A DNA stretch of 64,000 nucleotides from Pseudomonas rhodesiae (GTDB lineage Bacteria > Pseudomonadota > Gammaproteobacteria > Pseudomonadales > Pseudomonadaceae), in assembly GCF_007858255.1 (NCBI RefSeq), contig NZ_VFEU01000019.1, forward strand, positions 1 through 64,000, given 5' to 3'. Numbering within the stretch: position 1 is the stretch's first letter; every line of letters starts with the position of its first letter. Under the pieces are notes generated by a model, which worked only from the letters and a program-made list of their open reading frames with translations, made no database searches and had not been told where the DNA came from. This document shows positions 57,570 to 64,000 of this stretch, piece by piece. A program made the position numbers and the translations under genes.

Positions 57570-58751
57570 TCACCGCTCGATCAGCGCAATGCGCTTGTTG
57601 TACCAGTTCATCAGCAGGGAAATGCTGATGCTGATCGCCAGGTACACGCTCATGGTGATGGCAATGACTTCGATCGCCTGGCCGGTCTGGTTGAGCACCG
57701 TGCCGGCAAACAGCGAAACCATTTCCGGGTAACCGATACCGGCGGCCAACGACGAGTTCTTCGCCAGGTTCAGGTATTGGCTGGTCAGCGGCGGAATGAT
57801 CACCCGCAGGGCCTGCGGGATGATGACCTTGCGCAGCGTCGGACCGTTACGCAGGCCCAGGGAGCGAGCGGCTTCGGTCTGGCCATGGCTGACGGACTTG
57901 ATGCCCGAGCGCACGATCTCGGCGATAAACGCTGCCGTGTACACCGTCAGTGCCAGGGTCAGCGCCAGCAGTTCGGGGATCAATACCCAGCCGCCGACGA
58001 AGTTGAAGCCTTGCAGCTTGGGCATTTCCCAGTGCAGCGGCACGCCGAAGATCAACGCGCACAGTGCCGGGATCACGATGAACAGCGCCAGGCCCGCCCA
58101 GAACTTATGGAACGGCACGCCCGTGGCTTCAAAGCGTTTATTGGCCCAACGCGCCATCATCACGATTGCCACGATGGCCAGCACAATGCTCGCCACGAAC
58201 GGCCAGAAACCGTCAGCGGCCAGCGCCGCCGGCATGTTCAGGCCACGACTACTGACAAAGAAGGTATCGCCGAAATTATGGCTGTTGCGCGGCCCTGGCA
58301 TGGTCAGGAACACCGCGAAGTACCAGAACAGGATCTGCAACAACGGCGGGATGTTGCGGAAAACTTCCACGTATACCGTCGCCAGTTTGTTGATCATCCA
58401 GTTCGACGACAGGCGCGCCACGCCGATGATAAAGCCCAGCAAGGTGGCCAGAATCACGCCGATGAACGTCACCAGCAAGGTGTTGAGCAGGCCGATCACG
58501 AAGACCCGGGCATAGCTGTCCGATTCGGTGTAATCGATCAAATGCTGCGCGATGCCGAAGCCGGCACTGCGTTCAAGAAAGTCGAAACCCGAGGTGATGC
58601 CCCGGTGCTGAAGGTTGGTCTGGGTATTGTTGAAGAGGTACCAGCCCAGCGAGACCACCGCCACAATCGTGATGATCTGGAAGAGCCACGCACGCACTTT
58701 GGGGTCGCTGAAGCTGAGCTTCTGCTTGGGTGCGCCGATTTGATTTTGCAT
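57570..58751 (-). CDS. aapQ: General L-amino acid ABC transporter, permease AapQ
   Basis: The 393-residue permease begins with a cytoplasmic stretch (QIGAPKQKLSFSDPKVRAWL) and has about eight membrane segments. The characteristic AapQ motifs are LVTFIGVILATLLGFIIGVA and the coupling helix EIVRSGIKSVSHGQTEAARS, followed by QYLNLAKNSSLAAGIGYPEM. It partners with AapM in the same transporter. A hairpin separates it from aapJ. Confidence 0.92.
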   Translation of the reverse strand: MQNQIGAPKQKLSFSDPKVRAWLFQIITIVAVVSLGWYLFNNTQTNLQHRGITSGFDFLERSAGFGIAQHLIDYTESDSYARVFVIGLLNTLLVTFIGVILATLLGFIIGVARLSSNWMINKLATVYVEVFRNIPPLLQILFWYFAVFLTMPGPRNSHNFGDTFFVSSRGLNMPAALAADGFWPFVASIVLAIVAIVMMARWANKRFEATGVPFHKFWAGLALFIVIPALCALIFGVPLHWEMPKLQGFNFVGGWVLIPELLALTLALTVYTAAFIAEIVRSGIKSVSHGQTEAARSLGLRNGPTLRKVIIPQALRVIIPPLTSQYLNLAKNSSLAAGIGYPEMVSLFAGTVLNQTGQAIEVIAITMSVYLAISISISLLMNWYNKRIALIER

Positions 58752-58781
58752 GAAGTGCCCCGGAAAGAATGGAACAGAACA

Positions 58782-58808
58782 TCACCCGGCGGTTGGCCCA
58801 CCGGGTGA
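58782..58808 (-). promoter_or_regulatory. Intercistronic hairpin between aapJ and aapQ
   Basis: TCACCCGG and CCGGGTGA (58782-58789 and 58801-58808) form an 8-bp inverted repeat with an 11-base inner part. Such hairpins after a binding-protein gene usually protect its mRNA so that it is made in excess over the permeases; no T-run follows. Confidence 0.5.
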
Positions 58809-58823
58809 CAGAACCATCAGCGA

Positions 58824-59855
58824 TCAGCGCACAGGCGGTGCGTATTGAATGCCGCCGTTGTTCCACAGTGCGTTCAGGCCACGGTCGATTTCCAGCGGGG
58901 TGCTCTTGCCCAGGTTGCGCTCGAACACTTCACCGTAGTTACCGACTTGCTTGACGATCTGTACGACCCAGTCCTTCTTCACTTTCAGGTCTTTGCCGTA
59001 TTCACCGTCAGCGCCCAACAGACGAGCTACGTCCGGGTTCTTGGTGGACTTGGCTTCAGCCTCGACGTTCTTGGAAGTGATACCGGCCTCTTCCGCGTTG
59101 AGCATGGCATAGCCTACCCAGCGCACGATGGCCAGCCACTCGTCGTCGCCGTTACGTACGACCGGGCCCAGTGGCTCCTTGGAAATGGTTTCCGGCAGTA
59201 CCACGTAATCCTTCGGCGAGGCCAACTTGCTGCGCTGGGCGAACAGTTGGGACTTGTCGGAGGTCAGCACGTCGCAACGCCCGGATTCGAGGGACTTGGC
59301 GCTTTCGTCGGAGGTGTCGAAGGTGATCGGGGTGTATTTCAGACCGTTGCCACGGAAGTAGTCGGAAACGTTCAGCTCGGTGGTGGTACCGGCCTGGATG
59401 CAGATGGTTGCACCGTCCAGTTCCTTGGCGCTTTTGACGCCCAGCTTGTTGTTAACCAGGAAGCCGATGCCATCGTAGTAGGTAATGAAACCCGGGAATT
59501 TCAGGCCCATGCCCGCATCGCGGGAGCTGGTCATGGTGGTGTTACGGGACAGAATGTCGACTTCGCCCGATTGCAGCGCGGTGAAACGCTCTTTGGCATT
59601 CAACTGGCTGAATTTGACCTTGGTGGCGTCACCGAAGACGGCAGCCGCCACAGCGCGGCATACGTCAGCGTCGATCCCCAGGATCTTGCCGCTGGCATCC
59701 GGTACCGAGAAACCCGGCAAGCCGTCACTCACGCCACACTGTACAAAGCCTTTCTTCTGCACAGCGTCCAGGGTTGCGCCGGCTTGGGCGAAACCGCTGA
59801 CACCCAGTACAGCGGCCGCGCATACGATGGCCAGGGTGGATTTCAATACCTTCAT
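58824..59855 (-). CDS. aapJ: General L-amino acid ABC transporter, periplasmic binding protein
   Basis: The 343-residue protein has a signal peptide (STLAIVCAAAVLGVSGFAQA) and the SBP_bac_3 fold: FVQCGVSDGLPGFSVPDASG, VCRAVAAAVFGDATKVKFSQ, DILSRNTTMTSSRDAGMGLK, and the two closing cysteines typical of AapJ are not both visible. A perfect GGAGG precedes the ATG. It is first in the operon. AapJ binds several L-amino acids such as glutamate, aspartate and branched-chain ones. Confidence 0.93.
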   Translation of the reverse strand: MKVLKSTLAIVCAAAVLGVSGFAQAGATLDAVQKKGFVQCGVSDGLPGFSVPDASGKILGIDADVCRAVAAAVFGDATKVKFSQLNAKERFTALQSGEVDILSRNTTMTSSRDAGMGLKFPGFITYYDGIGFLVNNKLGVKSAKELDGATICIQAGTTTELNVSDYFRGNGLKYTPITFDTSDESAKSLESGRCDVLTSDKSQLFAQRSKLASPKDYVVLPETISKEPLGPVVRNGDDEWLAIVRWVGYAMLNAEEAGITSKNVEAEAKSTKNPDVARLLGADGEYGKDLKVKKDWVVQIVKQVGNYGEVFERNLGKSTPLEIDRGLNALWNNGGIQYAPPVR

Positions 59856-60202
59856 TCAAACCTCCAGTTTTGCTCTTGTTGTGTCGGAGCTCGAATCCCA
59901 GCGCACCCTTATGAGGCGATATTGACCCGTGTTGGCTTTTTTTAGGGTCAAGCAGCATGGGACTGTCGCATTAATTCCAGCGGCTATCTCCCAAGCGGCA
60001 CTCACTGATAGTGTTACCGACCGAGGATAGTTCTGACATCGACCTACACATAGCAAGCGCCGTACCAGAGTGACGGCTGAGTCGTTTCAGCCCAGGTTCA
60101 AGTGTAAAAGATTCAACGTTGCGACATCTTGTTAACAAATCAACCCGCTGCGCACCGTTCCGACGCACTCAATCGGAGCGAGCGCACGTTTATGGAGCGA
60201 AC
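59856..60202. other. Divergent intergenic region before aapJ and the carboxylesterase
   Basis: This 347-bp region has no gene. It should hold the aap promoter. I looked for a sigma-54 type GG-N10-GC pair upstream of aapJ and found none with correct spacing. No strong palindrome is visible. Confidence 0.4.
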
Positions 60203-60859
60203 ATGACCGACCCCCTTATTCTTCAGCCCGCCAAGCCTGCCGACGCCTGTGTTATCTGGCTGCATGGCCTGGGTGCCGATCGCTATGACTTCATGCCCGT
60301 AGCCGAAGCCTTACAGGAAGATCTGCTGTCCACCCGATTCGTCTTGCCCCAGGCGCCGATCCGTCCGGTAACGATCAACGGCGGTTACGAGATGCCCAGC
60401 TGGTACGACATAACGGCCATGAGCCCCGCCCGCTCCATCAGCCTGGAAGAGCTGGAAATCTCGGCGCAAACCGTAATGGATTTGATCGAAGCGCAAAAAA
60501 GAACCGGGATAGACGCGTCGCGAATTTTCCTCGCGGGGTTCTCCCAAGGCGGCGCCGTGGTTTATCACACCGCTTTTCTGAAGTGGCAGGGACCGCTGGG
60601 TGGCGTGATCGCCCTCTCCACCTATGCCCCCACGTTCAGCGATGAGCTGGACTTATCCGCCAGTCAACAGCGCATCCCGACCCTTTGCCTGCACGGCCAG
60701 TACGACGACGTGGTGCAGAACGCCATGGGTCGTACAGCAATGGAGTACTTGAAGCACCATGGTGTCACCGTGACATGGCAGGAATACCCAATGGGACACG
60801 AAGTGTTACCTCAAGAGATAGAGCGCATCGGCCAGTGGCTGAGCGAACGTCTGCGCTGA
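60203..60859 (+). CDS. Carboxylesterase / acyl-protein thioesterase family
   Basis: The 218-residue alpha/beta hydrolase begins MTDPLILQPAKPADACVIWL at 60203, after GGAG. Ser in the nucleophile elbow is in IFLAGFSQGGAVVYH, Asp in LCLHGQYDDVVQNAM, and His in YPMGHEVLPQEI. HGLGADRYDFMPVAEAL gives the oxyanion region. It closely fits carboxylesterase II of P. fluorescens, which cleaves short-chain esters. It is monocistronic; rhlB follows 100 bases later. Confidence 0.9.
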   Translation: MTDPLILQPAKPADACVIWLHGLGADRYDFMPVAEALQEDLLSTRFVLPQAPIRPVTINGGYEMPSWYDITAMSPARSISLEELEISAQTVMDLIEAQKRTGIDASRIFLAGFSQGGAVVYHTAFLKWQGPLGGVIALSTYAPTFSDELDLSASQQRIPTLCLHGQYDDVVQNAMGRTAMEYLKHHGVTVTWQEYPMGHEVLPQEIERIGQWLSERLR

Positions 60860-60961
60860 AACCCTGGCTTTATGTAGCCGTATGACAGACGCACTACGCC
60901 GCGCCCGAATCTTGCATTACACTGGCCGGCGTATATTCCTTAACCAATTAATGAGATCACC

Positions 60962-62425
60962 GTGCTCAAAGCACTCAAGAAGATGTTCGGCAAAAGCGAG
61001 GCTGAGCCGCTCGCGCCTGTTCCCAGCGCCCCTGTCCCGACGCCCGGCAGCCGCAATGACGGTCAACAGCCCGGCCGGACCGCACCTGTGGCCCCGCCCA
61101 GGAAGCCATCGGTGACCGCGCCCGAACAGACTGCACCGGCTGAGGCCGCGCCAGCCCCGCAAGCCAAAGCACCGCGCCGTCAACGCGCACCCAAACCGCC
61201 GGTCACCCCATGGAAACTCGAAGACTTCGTCGTCGAGCCCCAGGAAGGCAAGACCCGCTTCCATGACTTCAAGCTGGCTCCGGAACTGATGCACGCCATC
61301 CAGGACCTGGGCTTCCCGTACTGCACGCCGATCCAGGCGCAGGTGCTGGGCTTTACCCTGGCCGGCAAAGACGCCATCGGCCGCGCGCAGACCGGCACCG
61401 GCAAGACCGCCGCGTTCCTGATCTCGATCATTACCCAACTGCTGCAAACACCACCGCCCAAAGAACGTTACATGGGCGAACCGCGCGCGCTGATCATCGC
61501 GCCAACCCGCGAGTTGGTGGTACAGATCGCCAAGGACGCCGCCGACCTGACCAAGTACACCGGCCTCAACGTCATGACGTTCGTAGGCGGCATGGACTTC
61601 GACAAGCAGCTCAAGCACCTCGAAGCCCGCCACTGCGACATCCTGGTTGCCACCCCGGGTCGCCTGCTGGACTTCAACCAGCGCGGCGATGTGCACTTGG
61701 ACATGGTCGAAGTGATGGTGCTGGACGAAGCCGACCGCATGCTCGACATGGGCTTTATCCCACAGGTACGCCAGATCATTCGCCAGACCCCGCCGAAAAG
61801 CGAGCGTCAGACCCTGCTGTTCTCCGCGACCTTCACCGAAGACGTGATGAACCTTGCCAAGCAATGGACCACCGACCCATCGATCGTGGAGATCGAAGCA
61901 GAAAACGTCGCCAGCGAAAACGTCGAGCAGCACATCTATGCCGTGGCCGGTGCCGACAAATACAAACTGCTCTACAACCTGGTCAACGACAACGGTTGGG
62001 AGCGGGTGATGGTGTTCGCCAACCGCAAGGACGAAGTGCGCCGCATCGAAGAACGCCTGGTGCGTGACGGCGTGAACGCCGCGCAACTGTCCGGCGACGT
62101 GCCTCAGCACAAGCGCATCAAGACCCTGGAAGGTTTCCGCGAAGGCAAGATTCGCGTGCTGGTGGCCACCGACGTGGCAGGCCGCGGGATTCACATCGAC
62201 GGCATCAGCCATGTGATCAACTTCACTCTGCCGGAAGTGCCGGACGACTATGTACACCGCATCGGCCGTACTGGCCGCGCCGGAGCGGCGGGTGTGTCGA
62301 TCAGCTTTGCCGGGGAAGATGACTCGTATCAGTTGCCGTCGATCGAAGCGCTGCTGGGGCGCAAGATCAGCTGCGAGACACCGCCGACGCATCTATTGCG
62401 GGCCGTAGAGCGCAAACGCCCGTAA
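60962..62425 (+). CDS. rhlB: ATP-dependent RNA helicase RhlB
   Basis: RhlB is a DEAD-box helicase of the RNA degradosome. The 487-residue protein starts at a GTG (60962) and has a proline/alanine-rich N-terminal linker of about 80 residues (VPSAPVPTPGSRNDGQQPG). The motifs are all present: Q motif (GFPYCTPIQAQVL), motif I (AQTGTGKTAAF), Ia (APTRELV), II (VLDEADRMLDMGF), III (LLFSATF), IV (MVFANRKDE), V (VATDVAGRGIHIDG) and VI (HRIGRTGRAG). The disordered N-terminal extension is longer than in E. coli RhlB, as usual in pseudomonads. Confidence 0.92.
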   Translation: MLKALKKMFGKSEAEPLAPVPSAPVPTPGSRNDGQQPGRTAPVAPPRKPSVTAPEQTAPAEAAPAPQAKAPRRQRAPKPPVTPWKLEDFVVEPQEGKTRFHDFKLAPELMHAIQDLGFPYCTPIQAQVLGFTLAGKDAIGRAQTGTGKTAAFLISIITQLLQTPPPKERYMGEPRALIIAPTRELVVQIAKDAADLTKYTGLNVMTFVGGMDFDKQLKHLEARHCDILVATPGRLLDFNQRGDVHLDMVEVMVLDEADRMLDMGFIPQVRQIIRQTPPKSERQTLLFSATFTEDVMNLAKQWTTDPSIVEIEAENVASENVEQHIYAVAGADKYKLLYNLVNDNGWERVMVFANRKDEVRRIEERLVRDGVNAAQLSGDVPQHKRIKTLEGFREGKIRVLVATDVAGRGIHIDGISHVINFTLPEVPDDYVHRIGRTGRAGAAGVSISFAGEDDSYQLPSIEALLGRKISCETPPTHLLRAVERKRP

Positions 62426-62440
62426 GCTGGAATGCGATAA

Positions 62441-62474
62441 AAATGTGGGAGGGGGCTTGCCCCCTCCCACATTT
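62441..62474. repeat. REP-type palindrome / terminator between rhlB and moaE
   Basis: AAATGTGGGAGGGGG and CCCCCTCCCACATTT form a perfect 15-bp stem with a CTTG loop. GTGGGAGGGGGCTTGCCCCC is the well-known REP unit dispersed through P. fluorescens-group genomes. Located between converging genes, it can also act as a bidirectional terminator. Confidence 0.9.
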
Positions 62475-62498
62475 AATTTCAGCTGATTTTTGACCGTA

Positions 62499-62948
62499 CT
62501 ACTTCCAGCGATCCGCCGCAGTGTGGTCGCTGTCTCGCCCTTCCACCCAGCGCGCACCTTCCGGTGTGTTTTCCTTCTTCCAGAACGGCGCACGGGTCTT
62601 CAGATAGTCCATCACAAACGCACAGGCGTCGAACGCCGCCTGGCGATGGGCACTGGCGGCCGCGACGAACACAATCGGCTCGCCCGGTTCCAGGGCGCCG
62701 ACGCGGTGCAGCACTTCCAGCTTGAGCAATGGCCAGCGCTGCTCGGCTTCGGTGGTGATCTTGGCCAGGGCCTTTTCGGTCATGCCCGGATAATGTTCGA
62801 GGAACATACCAGACACATCGCGACCATCGTTGAAGTCGCGCACGTAGCCAACAAAGCTCACCACCGCGCCCACGCCCACATTCGCGGCGTGCATGGCATT
62901 GACTTGCGCACCCGGATCAAAGGCCTCCACCTGCACACGAATGGCCAC
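62499..62948 (-). CDS. moaE: Molybdopterin synthase catalytic subunit MoaE
   Basis: MoaE with MoaD turns precursor Z into molybdopterin. The 149-residue protein has GAVVSFVGYVRDFNDGRDVS, the catalytic HRVGALEPGEPIVFVAAASA, and the lysine segment near the C-terminus (DYLKTRAPFWKKENTPEGAR). It is last in moaCDE, two bases after moaD. Confidence 0.93.
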   Translation of the reverse strand: MAIRVQVEAFDPGAQVNAMHAANVGVGAVVSFVGYVRDFNDGRDVSGMFLEHYPGMTEKALAKITTEAEQRWPLLKLEVLHRVGALEPGEPIVFVAAASAHRQAAFDACAFVMDYLKTRAPFWKKENTPEGARWVEGRDSDHTAADRWK

Positions 62949-62950
62949 GT

Positions 62951-63193
62951 TCAGCCTCCGGTTACGGGCGGAAAAAACGCCACGTCATCACCGGCCAAGA
63001 CCGGTTCGTCCAGATCACACAACTCCTCGTTGCGCGCACACATCAGGCTCGCCTCGTTAAGTACGGCGAACTCGGGGTCGCTGGCCAAGGCCAGGCGCAC
63101 GGCATCCACGGTGGCAAACTCGCCTTCCATCTCCAGCGAATCGAAGCCCACCGCCTCGGCGTAACGCGCAAAAAACAATACGTTGATGCTCAT
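62951..63193 (-). CDS. moaD: Molybdopterin synthase sulfur carrier subunit MoaD
   Basis: The 80-residue ubiquitin-like protein starts MSINVLFFARYAEAVGFDSL at 63193 and ends in VAFFPPVTGG; the terminal Gly-Gly is thiocarboxylated and donates sulfur to MoaE. The open extension to 63286 overlaps moaC and is rejected. Its ATG overlaps the moaC stop by four bases. Confidence 0.93.
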   Translation of the reverse strand: MSINVLFFARYAEAVGFDSLEMEGEFATVDAVRLALASDPEFAVLNEASLMCARNEELCDLDEPVLAGDDVAFFPPVTGG

Positions 63194-63663
63194 GCCTGGT
63201 CTGCCTTGAAATGCCCGCTCTTGCCGCCGAGTTTTTCCAGCAGGCGAATGTTTTCGATGGTCATGCCGCGATCCACCGCCTTGCACATATCGTAAATGGT
63301 CAGCGCGGCCACGCTGGCGGCGGTCAACGCTTCCATCTCCACGCCGGTCTGCCCCGAGAGTTTGCAGCGCGCGACGATATGTACGGTATTTTCCCCTTCA
63401 GCGGCCAGCTCGACCTTGACGCCCGTCAGCATCAGCGGATGGCACAGGGGAATCAGATCACTGGTCTTTTTGGCCGCCTGGATCCCGGCGATGCGGGCCA
63501 CGGCGAACACGTCGCCCTTGGGGTGGGCACCGTCGACAATCATTTTGAGGGTCTCGGGCAGCATGCGCACCCGCGCTTCGGCCACCGCCTCACGGAACGT
63601 CACGGACTTGTCGGTGACGTCGACCATATGGGCGCGACCTTGGGAATCGAGATGAGTCAGCAC
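63190..63663 (-). CDS. moaC: Cyclic pyranopterin monophosphate synthase MoaC
   Basis: MoaC completes the first steps from GTP to cyclic pyranopterin. The GTG at 63663 sits seven bases after AGGAGG and gives 157 residues starting MLTHLDSQGRAHMVDVTDKS. The conserved motifs are KKTSDLIPLCHPLMLTGVKV (active His and Lys), GVEMEALTAASVAALTIYDM and DRGMTIENIRLLEKLGGKSG. It is first of the moaCDE operon. Confidence 0.94.
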   Translation of the reverse strand: MLTHLDSQGRAHMVDVTDKSVTFREAVAEARVRMLPETLKMIVDGAHPKGDVFAVARIAGIQAAKKTSDLIPLCHPLMLTGVKVELAAEGENTVHIVARCKLSGQTGVEMEALTAASVAALTIYDMCKAVDRGMTIENIRLLEKLGGKSGHFKADQA

Positions 63664-63693
63664 GAGGCCTCCTTGAGGCAGCAAAAAAGCTAA

Positions 63694-63740
63694 AAGCTGC
63701 AAGCGGCAGGTCAAAAGCTCACCGGACCCGCTTGCAGCTT
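63694..63740. repeat. Inverted repeat of the AAGCTGCAAGC type between moaC and phoH
   Basis: AAGCTGCAAGCGG (63694-63706) pairs with CCGCTTGCAGCTT (63728-63740), a 13-bp perfect inverted repeat with a 21-base interior, and further AGCTTAAAGCTTG motifs follow. I recall repeats of this wording as dispersed intergenic units in Pseudomonas. It may also terminate the phoH transcript. Confidence 0.6.
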
Positions 63741-63759
63741 GTAGCTTAAAGCTTGCGAC

Positions 63760-64000
63760 TCAGAGATGCGACTCTGCGTATTCCGCCAGAATCGAGCGAG
63801 GCACCCCTTGCAGCGCGATATGCACGCCGTTCGGGAAATCCTTGAAGCGTTCGGTCAGGTAGGTCAGCCCGGAACTGGTCGCGGACAGGTAAGGAGTGTC
63901 GATCTGTGCCAGGTTGCCCAGGCACACCACTTTGGAACCGGCGCCGGCACGGGTGATGATGGTTTTCATCTGGTGCGGCGTGAGGTTCTGGCATTCGTCG
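63760..64000 (-). CDS. PhoH-family ATPase, C-terminal part (runs off the window)
   Basis: The minus-strand frame from 64000 to the stop at 63760 starts in DECQNLTPHQMKTIITRAGAG, the Walker B region of the PhoH domain, and continues with VVCLGNLAQIDTPYLSATSS, GLTYLTERFKDFPNGVHIAL and a final AEYAESHL. This is the end of the long PIN-PhoH proteins found in Pseudomonas. The role of the family is linked to RNA metabolism or helicase activity but is poorly defined. Confidence 0.85.
   Translation of the reverse strand, partial: DECQNLTPHQMKTIITRAGAGSKVVCLGNLAQIDTPYLSATSSGLTYLTERFKDFPNGVHIALQGVPRSILAEYAESHL

Noticed and set aside
59856..60060. Sigma-54 promoter for aapJ
   Set aside because: No GG/GC pair with 10-base spacing in a suitable position was found.
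60917..62392. 491-codon open frame antisense to rhlB
   Set aside because: All DEAD-box motifs are in the plus-strand frame; the antisense frame lacks a ribosome-binding site.

Overview
The window looks like a chromosome segment of a Pseudomonas of the fluorescens group. The evidence is the high-GC codon usage, the hmgA-fahA-maiA operon with a divergent IclR regulator, the aapJQMP transporter, rhlB, moaCDE next to phoH, DUF1120 chaperone-usher pili, and a GTGGGAGGGGG-type REP palindrome. It divides near base 29,100 into an accessory island on the left and ordinary core chromosome on the right.

Left part (1-29,100): a heavy-metal island. It opens with the end of an IS3-type element that has cut off the start of an XRE regulator gene, then orphan antitoxin-like genes (ParS/DUF2384, AbrB) and a lipid A phosphoethanolamine transferase. 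The metal genes follow: a zinc-ribbon protein, the CDF exporter CzcD, DUF3147 and DUF2790 proteins, a two-component system (CzcRS type), a complete IS3 element, an OprO/P-like porin, a P1B-4 ATPase, a second DUF2790 protein, the CzcCBA efflux system, an OprD-type porin and a second, orphan CzcR-like regulator. Seven intergenic sites resemble the 15-mer TTACGAAATTGTAAT and probably join these genes into one metal regulon. Two places carry the same unexplained RNA-like element: a 9-bp stem enclosing GCTCCTTTGGT, followed by an intrinsic terminator. The loop is complementary to the ribosome-binding site of the OprD-type porin. The island ends in an AT-rich operon of three different tyrosine recombinases plus a TnpC-like helper, the probable mobility module.

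Right part (29,200-64,000): core genome. It holds a small conserved protein, an amino-acid dehydrogenase with an altered catalytic lysine position, a SirB1 protein, the homogentisate catabolic operon (hmgA-fahA-maiA-MFS) with IclR regulator and operator-like repeats, a PBP4-type carboxypeptidase, a TonB siderophore receptor, a GST, GIY-YIG and NTF2-like proteins, and a receiver-HPt protein with a LuxR response regulator. These last two lie beside an eight-gene chaperone-usher cluster built on DUF1120 subunits, with a terminator in the middle of the operon. Then come a CynX-type transporter with a GntR regulator, an MqsR/MqsA toxin-antitoxin pair with a clear operator, the aapJQMP general amino-acid ABC transporter, a carboxylesterase, rhlB, moaCDE and the C-terminus of a PhoH-family protein. 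I saw no tRNA, rRNA or CRISPR array. The long reading frames antisense to real genes are shadows created by the third-position GC bias.
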